From Methanothermus fervidus DSM 2088 (GTDB lineage: Archaea; Methanobacteriota; Methanobacteria; DSM-2088; Methanothermaceae), in the NCBI GenBank assembly GCA_000166095.1, contig CP002278.1, forward strand, positions 776,001 through 840,000: DNA of 64,000 nt, read 5' to 3'. The notes under the pieces were generated by a model, which was not told the DNA's origin, did not search any database, and saw nothing but the letters and a program-made list of their open reading frames with translations. The translations under genes were made by a program, and so were the position numbers. Within the stretch, counting starts at the first letter, position 1, and every line of letters begins with the position of its first letter. Shown one piece after another: positions 1 to 11,969 of the stretch.

Positions 1-1248
1 GAGCTTGTAAAGAAACATAATGAATGGATGAAAAAAAGCATTAATCTGATTGCCAGTGAGAATGTCACTAGCTTACGAGTTAGAGAAGTGTTAATTTCTG
101 ATTTGGGGCATAGATATGCAGAAGGCTTGCCTGGTAAAAGATTGTATGAAGGTTGTTATTATATAGATGAAATTGAAGAACTTACAATAAAATTATCGGA
201 AAAATTATTTAATGCTGAATATGCAAACGTACAGCCTACATCGGGAGTTATAGCAAATTTAGCAGCACTTTTTGCATTTACAAATCCGGGAGATAATATA
301 ATAGCTTTAGATGTCCCAAATGGTGGCCATATTTCTCATGCTAATGTAGGAGCAGCCGGAGTTAGAGGATTAAAAGTTCATCCACACCCCTTTGATGAAG
401 AGAAATTTAATATTAATGTGGATAAAATGGTAAAGGATATCTTAGAAATTAAACCTAAGGTTGTGTTGTTTGGTGGTAGTTTATTTTTATTCCCTCATCC
501 AGTAAAAGAAGCTAGGGAAGCTGCAGATGAGGTAGGAGCAAAAATAATATATGATGGTGCACATGTCTTGGGATTAATAGCGGGTGGTCATTTCCAAGAT
601 CCTTTAAGGGAAGGCGCTGATATATTAGCAGGGAGTACTCATAAAACATTTCCAGGCCCTCAAGGAGGAATAATTCTTTGTAAAAAAGAATTTAAAAATA
701 AAATTGACAATGCTGTATTTCCAGGACTTGTTAGTAACCATCATTTACATCATTTAGCTGCACTTGGCATTGCTACAGCAGAAATGCTGGAATATGGTGA
801 AAAATATGCAAAGCAAGTAATAAAAAATGCTAAAACATTGGCTGAGAGTCTATATGACTTAGGGTTTAATGTTCTATGCGCCGATTTAGGTTTTACAGAA
901 TCTCATCAAATTGCTATAGATGTTTCAGACATAGGAAATTCTTCTCAAATAGCTAAAAAACTTGAAAAGAATAATATAATATTAAATAAGAATTTATTAC
1001 CTTGGGATGACATAAATAATTCTGATAATCCATCTGGATTGCGTATAGGTACACAAGAAGTAACTAGAAGAGGCATGAAAGAATCAGAAATGAAAGAAAT
1101 TGCTGAATATATCAAAAAAGTTGTTATTGATAATAAAGATGTTAAAAACGATGTTTCAGAATTTATGGAAGATTTTACTAAGGTTGATTATGCATTTGAG
1201 AAAGAAGAAGGTTATGATTATATAGAAATACTTGAAAAGTATTTGTAA
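1..1248 (+). CDS. glyA: Serine hydroxymethyltransferase (5' end outside window)
   Basis: PLP enzyme that interconverts serine and glycine with transfer of a one-carbon unit to a pterin, presumably tetrahydromethanopterin in a methanogen. The reading frame is open from base 1, and the residues before the first internal ATG (base 28) read ELVKKHNEW, which belongs to the SHMT N-terminal helix. The true start therefore lies upstream. The family signature NLIASENV follows, and the PLP-binding lysine sits in [14 protein letters not shown] (Lys codon 643-645). The rest is full length and ends in the usual C-terminal domain. A flavoprotein gene begins five bases after the stop, so the two are probably co-transcribed. 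Confidence 0.95.
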   Translation, partial: ELVKKHNEWMKKSINLIASENVTSLRVREVLISDLGHRYAEGLPGKRLYEGCYYIDEIEELTIKLSEKLFNAEYANVQPTSGVIANLAALFAFTNPGDNIIALDVPNGGHISHANVGAAGVRGLKVHPHPFDEEKFNINVDKMVKDILEIKPKVVLFGGSLFLFPHPVKEAREAADEVGAKIIYDGAHVLGLIAGGHFQDPLREGADILAGSTHKTFPGPQGGIILCKKEFKNKIDNAVFPGLVSNHHLHHLAALGIATAEMLEYGEKYAKQVIKNAKTLAESLYDLGFNVLCADLGFTESHQIAIDVSDIGNSSQIAKKLEKNNIILNKNLLPWDDINNSDNPSGLRIGTQEVTRRGMKESEMKEIAEYIKKVVIDNKDVKNDVSEFMEDFTKVDYAFEKEEGYDYIEILEKYL

Positions 1249-1252
1249 AACT

Positions 1253-1940
1253 ATGAGGGTAGCATGGGCTTTTACTGGTGCTGGACATTTCCTTAAGGAA
1301 AGTGTCATGATTTATGAGAAAGTAGCAAAGAAACATGACGTAACAGTGTTAATGTCTAAGGCTGGAGAAGAAGTATTGAAGATGTATGGATTATATGATA
1401 GAGTTAAAAAATTTACAGGAGGTTATTATAAAGAATTGGTACGTGAAAAAGATCAAGAATATAGTTTTCCAATAACTGGAAGATTTTCACTTGGTCGTTA
1501 TGATTTACTTATAGTTTCACCAGCAACTGCAAACACTGTTGCAAAAATTGTGCATGGAATAGCAGATACGCTGGTTACTAATGCTGTTGCACAGGCAGGA
1601 AAAGGACGTGTAAAAACACTTATAGTACCTGTAGATATAAAAGTTGGAAAAAATGAAACAGTTTTGCCTTCTAAACTTGAGCTAGATTTATGTAAAAATT
1701 GTGAAACTTGTAAAGCGGCGGCAGCATGCCCAACAGATGCCATAATTCCTGGAAGAGAAATTGAACTGTTGAAATGCATTGGATGTGGAAGTTGCGAGAA
1801 AGCTTGTCCTTACAATGCAATAGTTGGTGGAAAAATCATTGAAATATATGTAAGGAAAATAGACGTAGAAAATACAAAGCTTTTAAATAAGTTAGAATGT
1901 GTTGAAGTCATAGATAATCCAAAAAAAATATTGGATTATA

Positions 1941-1957
<17 letters not shown>
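1253..1957 (+). CDS. Archaeoflavoprotein of the MJ0208 family with ferredoxin domain (DmrX-like)
   Basis: The N-terminal ~150 residues form a flavodoxin-like FMN-binding flavoprotein domain ([11 protein letters not shown], then [11 protein letters not shown], the CoaC/PpcS-type flavoprotein pattern). The C-terminal part carries two iron-sulfur clusters: [14 protein letters not shown] and [12 protein letters not shown]. The first motif has five residues before CP instead of the common three. This domain order matches the MJ0208 archaeoflavoproteins, which include proposed dihydromethanopterin reductases (DmrX). The exact substrate is inference. ATG 1253 is chosen over an upstream TTG (1232), which overlaps glyA and would add a non-conserved leader. 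A related flavoprotein without clusters lies at 11941-12534. Confidence 0.8.
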
Positions 1958-3285
<1,328 letters not shown>

Positions 3286-4725
3286 TTATTTTTGATCACT
3301 TTTGATTCCAAGTGCCATCTTTATTATTAACCAGTCTATTTCATCTAGCACTCTCACTGCAATTATTCCTATGAAATATGCAACAACGCCCAATATTATT
3401 TTTAGAATAAGATATATTGGCGTCATTAGTATTATAGCTAAAACAATGTTTAAGCATAAAATTTTTAGTACAGTGTTAATCATTGAAAACTTTAATTTAT
3501 ATTTTGTTTTGTTAACACAATAAATAAACATTATTGTGATGAGGAGTTCTGTTGCCACAGTTGTTATACTTGCACCAATGTAGCTCATTTTTGGTATTAA
3601 TATTAGATTCACAACAACATTAAATGCTGCTGCGATTCCAGTAGTTTTTGTCACTGTTACTTGTCTATTTGACGAATTTAAAAGATTTGCAAAAATTCCA
3701 TTGGTAAATATAAATACTATGGTCCATATTAATATTTGAAATGCAGGGACAGCAGGAAGATATTGTGGACCATATACTAGTAATGTTATTTCTTTTGCTA
3801 AAATTGTTGTAAACACTGCTATTGGCATTGAAATCAGCAGCATGTATTTTAATGATTTTTGATATGTAAGTGTAAGTCTTTCCGAAGATTGAATATAAAA
3901 TTTAGACATAACCGGAAACAACGCTATCATGTAGGTAGAATAAATAAAAAGGAGAGCCTGCATGATTTTATATGGAGCATTATATAAACCTACTACAACA
4001 TCATTTTTCATAAAAGACAACATTGCAGAATCTATCCAAAAATAAATATTTGTAAATATTCCTGTTATACCAAAAGGTAAGGCTTCTGGTAATATTTTTT
4101 TCCATAAATCAGAATTGACAGCGATACCAACTTTTAAAAATTTTGAATTACAGATAAGATATGAATAAAGTAAAGATATAAATGCTGAAAGTGTGTAGGC
4201 CATTCCAATTTCAATTATTCCTAATTTTAAATATATTACACCCAAAATGAAAATAAGGAGGAGAGAGTTATTTAAGATCGTGCTTATTGTTTGATACTCC
4301 ATTTTTTCAAATCCTTGGAACACGCCATAAAACACGTTATTAAAAGATTGTAGTATTACATAGATGCCAATAAGAATTGTTACAATTTTTCCATAAACAG
4401 GATATTTACGGATAAAAATAATAACAAGTAAAAATGTGAAGGTTATAATCGAAAAAATTGTTTTGAGTGAAATAACGTTTCTAAATAAATTTAAAGATTT
4501 TTCACGTTTTCTTGCAATTTCTCTTGTTAAATATATGCTTAGGCCTAGATCTGCAAATATACCAAATATACTTGTAATAGCAAGGGAAGCTGAAATAATA
4601 CCAAATCCACCAGCACCTAAATATCTAGCCATTGCTACAGTCCATATAAATCCTGCAATGTTTGTAAAGATTGATGCCAAAAGCAACACAAATGTGTTTT
4701 TTACTACTGTACGAACTTTACTCAT
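3286..4725 (-). CDS. Polysaccharide/lipid flippase (Wzx/MATE-like)
   Basis: Polytopic membrane protein of 479 aa with about 12-14 hydrophobic segments. The N-terminal pattern LASIFTNIAGFIWTVAMARY and the GAGGFGIISASLA loop are typical of oligosaccharide flippases (Polysacc_synt, MOP superfamily). It probably moves lipid-linked sugars across the membrane for glycan or S-layer glycoprotein assembly. A GGTGATGG ribosome binding site precedes the ATG. It is divergently arranged with the UDP-glucose dehydrogenase gene, linking it to the sugar-nucleotide cluster to its right. The substrate cannot be read from sequence. Confidence 0.85.
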   Translation of the reverse strand: MSKVRTVVKNTFVLLLASIFTNIAGFIWTVAMARYLGAGGFGIISASLAITSIFGIFADLGLSIYLTREIARKREKSLNLFRNVISLKTIFSIITFTFLLVIIFIRKYPVYGKIVTILIGIYVILQSFNNVFYGVFQGFEKMEYQTISTILNNSLLLIFILGVIYLKLGIIEIGMAYTLSAFISLLYSYLICNSKFLKVGIAVNSDLWKKILPEALPFGITGIFTNIYFWIDSAMLSFMKNDVVVGLYNAPYKIMQALLFIYSTYMIALFPVMSKFYIQSSERLTLTYQKSLKYMLLISMPIAVFTTILAKEITLLVYGPQYLPAVPAFQILIWTIVFIFTNGIFANLLNSSNRQVTVTKTTGIAAAFNVVVNLILIPKMSYIGASITTVATELLITIMFIYCVNKTKYKLKFSMINTVLKILCLNIVLAIILMTPIYLILKIILGVVAYFIGIIAVRVLDEIDWLIIKMALGIKSDQK

Positions 4726-4799
4726 TCCATCACCTTTTTATTTTTTTGAATTTAAAAGTAAAAATGTGTGTTGATGTATTTTCATTAAGAGGTGGTATT

Positions 4800-6113
4800 T
4801 TGAAAATTGGAATTATAGGTACTGGTTATGTAGGACTCACAACAGCAGTATGTTTTGCAGAGTTTGGTCATGAAGTTATGTGCAGTGATAAAGATGAAAA
4901 GAAATTAAAATTATTAAAAAAATGCAAGTCTCCTATTTATGAGCCTAAATTGGAAAATCTATTACATAAAAATTTCGAAAGGCTAAAATTCACATCTAAA
5001 AATAAAGAAGTTGTGGATTTTGCTGATGCAATATTCATATGTGTAGGAACTCCTGAAAAAAATGGTAAGCCAGATCTTTCACAAGTTGAAGAAGCTGCCA
5101 GAGAAATAGCCCTATCTTTGAAAAATGATTATAAATTGATAATTGAAAAATCTACAGTCCCTGTCAATACTTATCAATGGGTAAAAAAAACCTTAAAACG
5201 CTATTCCAAATCTTCCATTAATTTTGACGTTGCATCAAATCCAGAATTCCTTAGAGAAGGATCTGCCATTGATGACTTCATGAATCCCGACCGAATAATC
5301 GTAGGAGTTGAAAATAAAAAGGCTGAAAAGATTTTAAGAAAAATTTATAAACCATTGATTAAGAAAGGTGTTCCCTTCCTTGTAACTGATCCTGCAACAG
5401 CTGAAATTATAAAACATGCATCTAATTCATTTCTTGCAATGAAAATTTCTTATATAAACATGGTTGCTAATTTGTGTGAGAAATTAGGTGTAGATGTTAC
5501 CACGGTAGCAAAAGGAATGGGATATGACCCAAGAATTGGAGATAAGTTTTTAAATGCTGGAATAGGTTATGGAGGATCTTGTTTTCCAAAAGATGTTAGG
5601 ACATTTATAAAAATAGCTGAAGAACATGGCATTAATTTTAGTTTATTACGGGAAACTGAGAAAATAAACAAAGCTCAAAGAAAAAGATTTATTGAAAAAG
5701 TTGAGAACGTACTTTGGATAAATAAAAATAAAAATATTGCAATATGGGGATTATCATTTAAACCAGGGACTGATGACATCAGGGATGCTCCATCAATTGA
5801 TATTGTATCCGAACTTTCGAAGCAAGGGGCAAACCTAAGATTATATGATCCAAAAGCTATGGAAAATTTCAAGAAGATATTCCCAGAAAGTGAGAATATA
5901 AAATATTGCAATGATAAATATGAAGCACTCAAAAATGCTGATGCACTGCTAATATTAACAGAATGGGATGAATTTAAAAATCCTAATTTTAATAAAATGA
6001 AAAAATTAATGAGGTTGCCCATAATTATCGATGGAAGAAATATTTACGAATTAGATGAGATAGAAGAAGGTTTTGAATATTATTCTGTAGGACGACGAGC
6101 GGTGAAAAAATGA
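4800..6113 (+). CDS. ugd: UDP-glucose 6-dehydrogenase
   Basis: NAD-dependent oxidation of UDP-glucose to UDP-glucuronate. The protein (437 aa) starts at TTG 4800, placed directly after AGAGGTGGT, and immediately shows the Rossmann motif [15 protein letters not shown]. An in-frame extension to 4671 would add a non-conserved leader and lacks a ribosome binding site. Key motifs are [15 protein letters not shown] and the catalytic cysteine in GGSCFPKD, followed by the C-terminal UDP-binding domain ([13 protein letters not shown]). GGSCFPKD favours UDP-glucose over UDP-ManNAc dehydrogenases. Its stop overlaps the next start (ATGA), and the downstream enzyme would use its product. Confidence 0.92.
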   Translation: MKIGIIGTGYVGLTTAVCFAEFGHEVMCSDKDEKKLKLLKKCKSPIYEPKLENLLHKNFERLKFTSKNKEVVDFADAIFICVGTPEKNGKPDLSQVEEAAREIALSLKNDYKLIIEKSTVPVNTYQWVKKTLKRYSKSSINFDVASNPEFLREGSAIDDFMNPDRIIVGVENKKAEKILRKIYKPLIKKGVPFLVTDPATAEIIKHASNSFLAMKISYINMVANLCEKLGVDVTTVAKGMGYDPRIGDKFLNAGIGYGGSCFPKDVRTFIKIAEEHGINFSLLRETEKINKAQRKRFIEKVENVLWINKNKNIAIWGLSFKPGTDDIRDAPSIDIVSELSKQGANLRLYDPKAMENFKKIFPESENIKYCNDKYEALKNADALLILTEWDEFKNPNFNKMKKLMRLPIIIDGRNIYELDEIEEGFEYYSVGRRAVKK

Positions 6114-7054
6114 GAATACTCATAACAGGTGTCGCTGGCTTTATAGGTTCACATTTAGCTGAAAGGTTTATAAAAGAGGGTCATAAAGTTTTAGGAGTCG
6201 ATAATTTCATTACAGGTAATTTTAGGAATATAAAAAAGTTAGTTAAATCGCCTAATTTCAAATTTAAAAAATTAGATATCTCAAAAAAAACTATAGATTT
6301 TGATGCAGATATTGTAATGCATTTTGCTTCTCCAGCAAGCCCTGTTGATTATTATAGATATCCACTAGAAACTTTGAAGGCAGGTTCGTATGGTACATTC
6401 AATACATTGAATATAGCAAGAAAAAATGATGCAAGGTATATTTTAGCATCTACTTCTGAAGTTTATGGAGATCCAGAAGTACACCCACAAAAGGAATCAT
6501 ATTGGGGTAATGTAAATCCTATTGGACCTAGGGCAGTGTATGATGAGGCTAAAAGATTTGCTGAGGCCACAACCGCAGCATATCATAGAGAATTTGGATT
6601 AGATACAAGGATAATAAGAATATTTAACACTTATGGACCTAGAATGAAGCCAGACGATGGCAGAGTTATTCCAAATTTCATAACACAGGCATTAAAAGGA
6701 GAAAAAATAACAGTTTATGGAGATGGTACCCAAACAAGGAGTTTTTGTTATATAGACGATTTAGTGGAAGGTATTTACAGATTGTCAATTAAAGACAACT
6801 TAGATGGTGAAGTTGTAAATCTCGGAAACCCTGAAGAATATAGGATAATTGATTTAGCAAAACTTATAATTGATCTTGTAGGTAAAGATTTGGAGATAAC
6901 ATATAAAAAGTTACCAAAAGATGATCCAAAACGCAGAAGGCCTGATATTACCAAAGCCAAAAAATTAATTGGATGGGAACCAAAAACTCCATTGAAAATA
7001 GGACTAAAAAAAACGATAAAATACTTTAAAAAAATATTGGGTGAAAAAACATGA
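6110..7054 (+). CDS. UDP-glucuronate decarboxylase-like SDR (UDP-xylose synthase)
   Basis: Extended short-chain dehydrogenase (314 aa). It has the NAD motif [14 protein letters not shown] at the N-terminus, [16 protein letters not shown], the active-site YDEAKR and [29 protein letters not shown] and the [13 protein letters not shown] stretch are characteristic of UDP-xylose synthases rather than generic epimerases or dTDP-glucose dehydratases. It would convert UDP-glucuronate, made by the overlapping upstream gene, into UDP-xylose. It overlaps both neighbours by four bases (ATGA), so the three genes are translationally coupled. The product assignment rests on motif recognition. Confidence 0.82.
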   Translation: MRILITGVAGFIGSHLAERFIKEGHKVLGVDNFITGNFRNIKKLVKSPNFKFKKLDISKKTIDFDADIVMHFASPASPVDYYRYPLETLKAGSYGTFNTLNIARKNDARYILASTSEVYGDPEVHPQKESYWGNVNPIGPRAVYDEAKRFAEATTAAYHREFGLDTRIIRIFNTYGPRMKPDDGRVIPNFITQALKGEKITVYGDGTQTRSFCYIDDLVEGIYRLSIKDNLDGEVVNLGNPEEYRIIDLAKLIIDLVGKDLEITYKKLPKDDPKRRRPDITKAKKLIGWEPKTPLKIGLKKTIKYFKKILGEKT

Positions 7055-7881
7055 AAGACGTTGCGGTTGCTTATAGAATCTACCCAGGAGTTTCTAAAAC
7101 ACCTGCAATATTTCAGGAGGATAAATATAAACTTTCAAAATTATGTTTGGAATCATTTAGAGAGTCTCTTGGGGATTTAGATGTGAAAATTTTTGCAATT
7201 TTAGATGGCTGTCCTGATAGATATGTGGATTTATTTAAGGAATATTTTAATGATATCGAATTTATTAGGTTAGATTCAGTAGGTAACCAGAAAACATTTG
7301 AAAAACAAATAAATTTACTTTTAAATCAAAAAGACTCTGACATTGTTTATTTTGCTGAAGATGATTATTTTTATTTACCAAACACGTTTGAAGAAATGAT
7401 AGAATTTCTTGAATATGAAGACGTTGATTTTGTAACTCCTTATGACCACTTGGATTACTATGAACATCCTCTACATCAGCATAGAAAAGAAAAAAGGACA
7501 TACAAAGGTAGAATATGGAGGACTGTTGCATCCACATGCTTAACTTTCTTAACAAGTAAAAAAGTGCTTAAGGAAACCAAAAAAATAATGGAAAGTTATG
7601 TACATGGAAATCATGATGCTAGCCTATGGATAAGTTTAACAAAAATAAATATAAACCCTCTGAAGTGTTTAAAATCACGGGAAATGAGGTATATAATTTA
7701 TTTAGCTTGGAAATATTGTTGGAAACAAATATTATTTGGAAAGAGATATAAACTCTGGGCTCCTAAGCCATCAATAGCTACACATATGGAAAGTACGAAA
7801 TTAGCTCCAAGTGTAAATTGGAAAAAGTTAATAATGGCTAAAGCTAAGAAGATTGACCCTGAATGTAAATTTGTTGTTTAA
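7051..7881 (+). CDS. Putative GT-A-type glycosyltransferase
   Basis: Soluble protein of 276 aa. The first half shows alternating strands with [18 protein letters not shown] and the acidic [10 protein letters not shown], the position where GT-A glycosyltransferases carry their metal-binding DxD. I see no transmembrane segment. It is the last gene of the ugd-UXS operon, overlapping the previous stop by four bases, so it is a candidate for using UDP-xylose or UDP-glucuronate (inference). The 3' end overlaps the convergent epimerase gene by 38 bases. The family assignment is tentative. Confidence 0.6.
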   Translation: MKDVAVAYRIYPGVSKTPAIFQEDKYKLSKLCLESFRESLGDLDVKIFAILDGCPDRYVDLFKEYFNDIEFIRLDSVGNQKTFEKQINLLLNQKDSDIVYFAEDDYFYLPNTFEEMIEFLEYEDVDFVTPYDHLDYYEHPLHQHRKEKRTYKGRIWRTVASTCLTFLTSKKVLKETKKIMESYVHGNHDASLWISLTKININPLKCLKSREMRYIIYLAWKYCWKQILFGKRYKLWAPKPSIATHMESTKLAPSVNWKKLIMAKAKKIDPECKFVV

Positions 7882-8794
7882 ACCATTCTATTGTTTCTTT
7901 TAGTTGTTCTTTAAAATTCCCTGGCTTAAATTTCAATTTTGATTTTAATAGGCTAATGTCTGCCCATGAATGTTTAATATCTCCTGGTCTAGGGTCTGTG
8001 TATATAGGTTCAACCTCTACATCTAAAATCTCCTTAATTAATCTAAATAATTTATTTACAGAGATGGATTCTCCTCTAGCAACGTTCAATACACCTGTAA
8101 AATTTGACTCTGCAACCTTTATATTTATTTTCACAACGTCTTTAACATAAATAAAATCTCTTGTTTGGGTACCATCTCCATAAATTTTTGGAGGCTCATT
8201 TTTAATCATTTTATAAATAAATTTAGGAATAACTGCTGCATATTGTGAATGTGGATTTTGTTTTGGCCCAAAAACATTAAAATATCTCAAAGAAACTGTT
8301 TTTAAGCCATACACTTCATTAAACACCTTACAATATAATTCAGATGAAGCTTTAGACGCTGCATATGGTGACAAAGGATTCAAAGAATCGTCTTCTGAGA
8401 GTGGTAAATTAGGATTGTCACCATATACTGCAGAAGATGATGCATTTATGACTTTTTTAACATCTGTGTCTCTAGCTGCTAATAATACTTTTAAAGATCC
8501 AGTTACATTAACTTTATGACATTCTATGGGATTTTCAATACTTCTAGGTACACTTGCTATTGCTGCATGATGAAAAACATAATCTTTATCTTCAAATATT
8601 TTTTTTAAATTGACTTCATTAATGTCTTTCATTATGACCTCTATATTCTCGTTTTCTAAATTTTTCAAATCACCTGTTGATCCATTGTCTATCACTGTAA
8701 CTTCATTATTTTTAGATAATTCATTGGCTAAGTGAGAACCAATGAACCCTAAACCCCCCGTTATCACTATTTTTTTATCTTTCATTGTAGACAT
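7844..8794 (-). CDS. NAD-dependent UDP-sugar 4-epimerase (GalE/WbpP-like)
   Basis: Extended SDR of 316 aa with [14 protein letters not shown] at the N-terminus, SSSAVYGDNPNLPL, active-site YAASK and RYFNVFGPKQNP. These match UDP-glucose or UDP-N-acetylglucosamine 4-epimerases. ATG 8794 follows a GGGAGGT ribosome binding site with six-base spacing. A GTG 15 bases upstream would place the ribosome binding site inside the gene. It is transcribed alone, convergent to the ugd operon with a 38-base 3' overlap. Whether the substrate is UDP-Glc/Gal or the N-acetyl forms cannot be decided. Confidence 0.85.
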   Translation of the reverse strand: MSTMKDKKIVITGGLGFIGSHLANELSKNNEVTVIDNGSTGDLKNLENENIEVIMKDINEVNLKKIFEDKDYVFHHAAIASVPRSIENPIECHKVNVTGSLKVLLAARDTDVKKVINASSSAVYGDNPNLPLSEDDSLNPLSPYAASKASSELYCKVFNEVYGLKTVSLRYFNVFGPKQNPHSQYAAVIPKFIYKMIKNEPPKIYGDGTQTRDFIYVKDVVKINIKVAESNFTGVLNVARGESISVNKLFRLIKEILDVEVEPIYTDPRPGDIKHSWADISLLKSKLKFKPGNFKEQLKETIEWFKQQIYIQGQSS

Positions 8795-8917
8795 TAGATT
8801 ACCTCCCACTGAAAAGCTAAAGCTAAATACAAAAGAAATCTTTTTTGTTTGTCTGTTCTGTTCCTTTTATTTCTATAGCATGGTTAAACTTTTTACATAA
8901 TTCTATTCATAAATAAC

Positions 8918-8936
8918 TTTTCACTTAATGTGAAAA
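8918..8936. repeat. Short perfect inverted repeat
   Basis: TTTTCAC and GTGAAAA separated by five bases (TTAAT) form a 7-bp stem in the 223-base gap between mtd and the epimerase gene. It lies about 125 bases upstream of the epimerase start and about 80 bases after the mtd stop, both on the minus strand. It could be an operator or a weak hairpin. No strong oligo-T follows it on the minus strand. Confidence 0.4.
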
Positions 8937-8944
8937 ATTAGTTT

Positions 8945-9012
8945 TGAAAAAACAATAATTTAAAAGGCAAAAAATTAGTTAAAAAAATTTAAAAAATAGG
9001 TGGAAAAATAAA
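8945..9012 (-). terminator. Oligo-T terminator region after mtd
   Basis: Read on the minus strand, several runs of five to seven T residues follow the mtd stop (plus-strand A runs around 8945-9012). Archaeal RNA polymerase terminates at such T clusters without needing a hairpin, so this is a plausible end for the mtd transcript. The rest of the gap contains no open reading frame that I would support. Confidence 0.4.
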
Positions 9013-9017
9013 AGAAG

Positions 9018-9848
9018 TTATTTTGGTTTGGCCATTAACTCTACTTTTTCTAATAATTCTCCTTTTTTACCATGTGGAGTTCTCTTTACAGTGTCATTTG
9101 ATTTTTCTATTTCTCTAGCTTCTGAAGCTAATTTAGCAGCGATTGATACCATTTCGTGTGCTGAAGCAACAATAGGTATATATTTCTCTGGATCTTGTAC
9201 CATAAAGCATCCTTTTACATCTAGATCAGCAGCTTTTGCTGCTATTTCATACGCTGCCATGGCTTTTGCTTTAGCATATGGATTTTCAAATTCTCCTGCT
9301 TCTACAGCCTTTTCACTGTCTATAATTAATTTTGGAAGTTCTATTTCTTTTCCTGCCTCAAGATCTGATATTAAATCATCTAAAGTTTTATGTATTAATC
9401 TGTATGCACCAGTACATGCTAAAACTTTAATTACATCAGCATTAAATGATGCCATTTCTGTTGGATCAAGGAATTCTCTTCTAGCACCTATCATAGGATC
9501 TGCTTCAACTATTATATATCCAAGACCCTGTTTTTCGATTTCATCTTTAACTCTTTTACCAGGAGCATCTCCTATGATAATGCTAGGTACATCGCTCTCA
9601 GATAACAATTCTCGAGCTTTTGCTGGACCTGGGGCACCAGGATTTGGACTTATGAATATCACTAAATCTCTGTCCATGTCTAACATCTTGGGTACAACAT
9701 CTTCAACTTGTTCAGGATTCATTTTTGCGCTAGATCCAATAACTCTCACATCAATGTTTGGCCTATCAGCTCTTTCATCTAAAAGAAGATCTATCACCGG
9801 AGATGTCCCAATATTTCCACATTTAATTACGCCAATTTTTACAACCAT
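9018..9848 (-). CDS. mtd: F420-dependent methylenetetrahydromethanopterin dehydrogenase
   Basis: Reversible oxidation of methylene-H4MPT to methenyl-H4MPT with coenzyme F420, a central step of methanogenesis from CO2. The protein has the family length (276 aa). It starts with the conserved VKIGVIKCGNIGTSPVIDLL and contains FISPNPGAPGPAKARELL, IIGDAPGKR and EADPMIGARREFLDPTEMA, all hallmarks of Mtd. A GAGGTGA ribosome binding site precedes the ATG. It is a single-gene unit with its own promoter and oligo-T terminator, consistent with strong independent expression. It is the best marker that the organism is a methanogen. Confidence 0.97.
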   Translation of the reverse strand: MVVKIGVIKCGNIGTSPVIDLLLDERADRPNIDVRVIGSSAKMNPEQVEDVVPKMLDMDRDLVIFISPNPGAPGPAKARELLSESDVPSIIIGDAPGKRVKDEIEKQGLGYIIVEADPMIGARREFLDPTEMASFNADVIKVLACTGAYRLIHKTLDDLISDLEAGKEIELPKLIIDSEKAVEAGEFENPYAKAKAMAAYEIAAKAADLDVKGCFMVQDPEKYIPIVASAHEMVSIAAKLASEAREIEKSNDTVKRTPHGKKGELLEKVELMAKPK

Positions 9849-9892
9849 AAATTCACCTCAGTATTAATTATACACGAACTTATAATACATGT

Positions 9893-9910
9893 TTTCAATA
9901 TTAATATTTT
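9893..9910 (-). promoter_or_regulatory. Candidate TATA box for mtd
   Basis: On the minus strand an A-rich stretch runs into AAATATTAATATTG, 49-60 bases upstream of the mtd start. A TATA box here would place the transcript start about 25 bases downstream and leave a leader of roughly 25-30 bases containing the GAGGTGA ribosome binding site. The assignment is by pattern and spacing only. Confidence 0.35.
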
Positions 9911-10068
9911 TCGACTTATTCTTAACCATTATTCATATCTTCAACCTCTTACAAATGCTAACAGTTTAATTTTTAATTTTCCAAGATTAAAAATTTTGGG
10001 AAAACAAAATTTTTATTATTTTTCATCGAAAAATTATTTTAGAGAGAATCCTATTTTTGGTGATATTA

Positions 10069-10935
10069 TTGAGAATTGTGTTAAGTAGTGAAACATCCAA
10101 CAAATTAGAAAAAATTGTTGGAAATTTAAAAGTATCTAAACATTGTGTAGGTTGTGAAGGTTTAGATATTAAAAAAGAAGATCCACAACATCATCCATCA
10201 ATTGAAATTACCCAAAAATGCAATCATAATTGTATTTTTTGTTATTCAAGATTAGTAAAAGTAAAACCAGGTATTTATGGAGATTTTGAGAAATCTAGTG
10301 CTGTAACTATAAGTCAATATGGAGAACCATTATTGTATCCAAAAACTGTTAAAAAATGTATAGAATATGTAAAATCATTTGGTTTAAGATGTGATTTACA
10401 AACTAATGGTTCTTTATTAAACAAAAAACTAATGGAAGAATTTAAGGAGTTGGGTTTAGACATTGTTATGATAAGTTTAAGTTCTTCTAATAAAGAAACA
10501 CACCAAAAAATAACAGGTGAATGGAATTTTGATAAGATATTTGAAAATATAAAAATGGCAGGAAAATATTTTTATACAATTATTAGGGCTGTACATATTC
10601 CTGGCTTTAATGATAATGAGTTAATTGAGTTAGCTAGCATGCTTAACAAAACTGAAGTAGATGAGATGATGATACATAATTTAATTATTCATAAAGGAAA
10701 CAAAGACAAAATTAAATATAATGAAAATATAGGAAGAATAAAAGATTTATTACTTTTAGTAGATGAAATACAGAAGAAGGCTCCAAAACTAAATGTCACT
10801 ATAAAAGGATGTTTGCTTACTCACTTGAAAAAAATGGATGGGTTTACTCTTGAAGGAATAACTTTTAATAGTTTTTCAGATGTCCCAACCATTAAAAGAA
10901 AATATTCTCCTTTACCCTTTGACATCGCTGATTAA
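10069..10935 (+). CDS. Radical SAM protein
   Basis: Radical SAM enzyme of 288 aa with the cluster motif CNHNCIFC (CxxxCxxC) and an SAM-binding region around [10 protein letters not shown] in place of the usual GGEP. The product is unknown. TTG 10069 is preferred: it follows GGTGA by five bases and gives MRIVLSSE, while upstream GTG/TTG codons overlap that ribosome binding site. Two further cysteines lie before the core (HCVGCEGL) and one after it (KGCLL), which might bind an additional cluster. It is divergent from mtd with a 220-base gap, and its last codon overlaps the convergent peptidase gene by four bases. Confidence 0.8.
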   Translation: MRIVLSSETSNKLEKIVGNLKVSKHCVGCEGLDIKKEDPQHHPSIEITQKCNHNCIFCYSRLVKVKPGIYGDFEKSSAVTISQYGEPLLYPKTVKKCIEYVKSFGLRCDLQTNGSLLNKKLMEEFKELGLDIVMISLSSSNKETHQKITGEWNFDKIFENIKMAGKYFYTIIRAVHIPGFNDNELIELASMLNKTEVDEMMIHNLIIHKGNKDKIKYNENIGRIKDLLLLVDEIQKKAPKLNVTIKGCLLTHLKKMDGFTLEGITFNSFSDVPTIKRKYSPLPFDIAD

Positions 10936-11969
10936 TTTTCAATAACTTCTAAATATTTCTCAAGAGCTTTAGTTAATAATTTTATACAATTCTTAACATC
11001 GTCTAAATGTGCAACACTTACTGGAGTATGGATATATCTTGTTGGAACTGAGAGAACTCCTGATGGTATACCAGCCCTAGTAAGATGTATAGCTGTTGCA
11101 TCAGTAGTTCCACCTTCACTTACTTCTAACTGATATTCTATATTTTCCTTCTCAGCAGTAGTTATTAATAATTTTCTAACTTTTGGATGTGTTATTATCC
11201 CTCTGCCACTTGCATCTGTTAAAACTATAACTGGTCCTTTACCTAATTCAACTGGTGCATCTTCTTTTTTTATTCCTGGATGATCTCCTGCTATAGTTAC
11301 ATCTAGTGCTATAGCTAAATCAGGGTTTATCTGATATGCAGAAGTTCTTGCACCTTTAAGACCTACCTCTTCTTGAACGGTTCCAACGCCATAAATAGTT
11401 GCAGAACTATCAACTTTCTTTAAAACTTCAATCATTACTAAACAACCAAGTCTATTGTCTAATGCTTTAGCTTTAAAAATTTTATCAGATAACATCTCAA
11501 AATTTCCTTCAAAGGTTATAGGATCACCCACAGATATTAATTTCTTAGCTTCTTTTTCATTTTTAACACCAATGTCTATGAACATGTTTTCATAACTTAT
11601 AACTCTCTTTCTTTCTTTAGGCTTCATTCGATGTGGTGGTTTAGATCCTATAACTCCTGTAACTGTTTTTTCACCATGAATTTTAACTGTTTGGTTTAAC
11701 AACATTTGATCGTTTATTCCTCCAATTTTAGAAAATTTAACAAAACCTTTTTTATTAATATGCTTGACCATTAATCCAATTTCATCCATGTGAGCTGCTA
11801 ACATTACTTTTTTATCTCCTCCTTTTTTTACAGCAATGAGATTTCCAAGAGAATCATATTTTACTTCATCTACATAATCCTCTATTTCATTTTTTATGAG
11901 TTCTCTTATCTTTTCTTCAAATCCAGAAATTCCGGGAGTTTCAGTTAATTTTTTTATCAATTTTTTCAT
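10932..11969 (-). CDS. M42-family aminopeptidase (endoglucanase M homologue)
   Basis: Cobalt- or zinc-dependent tetrahedral aminopeptidase of 345 aa. Metal-binding and catalytic motifs of M42 are visible: [43 protein letters not shown] and [16 protein letters not shown] 11969 is chosen because it follows AAAGGTGG and gives the conserved [20 protein letters not shown] core. A longer in-frame start would run into the upstream flavoprotein gene. The gene overlaps afpA by 29 bases, so the two are probably co-expressed, with no obvious functional link. Confidence 0.92.
   Translation of the reverse strand: MKKLIKKLTETPGISGFEEKIRELIKNEIEDYVDEVKYDSLGNLIAVKKGGDKKVMLAAHMDEIGLMVKHINKKGFVKFSKIGGINDQMLLNQTVKIHGEKTVTGVIGSKPPHRMKPKERKRVISYENMFIDIGVKNEKEAKKLISVGDPITFEGNFEMLSDKIFKAKALDNRLGCLVMIEVLKKVDSSATIYGVGTVQEEVGLKGARTSAYQINPDLAIALDVTIAGDHPGIKKEDAPVELGKGPVIVLTDASGRGIITHPKVRKLLITTAEKENIEYQLEVSEGGTTDATAIHLTRAGIPSGVLSVPTRYIHTPVSVAHLDDVKNCIKLLTKALEKYLEVIEN

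Noticed and set aside
28-1248. Internal ATG at base 28 as the start of glyA
   Set aside because: The frame is open to base 1 and the upstream codons encode conserved SHMT N-terminal residues, so the gene begins outside the window.
9028-9867. Long open frame opposite mtd on the plus strand
   Set aside because: It mirrors the codon structure of mtd, has no ribosome binding site and no recognisable protein pattern; it is an antisense shadow.
9849-10068. AT-rich gap between mtd and the radical SAM gene as a possible RNA gene
   Set aside because: Only promoter-like sequence and low-complexity A/T stretches are visible; no stable G+C-rich structure of the kind seen in the tRNA.
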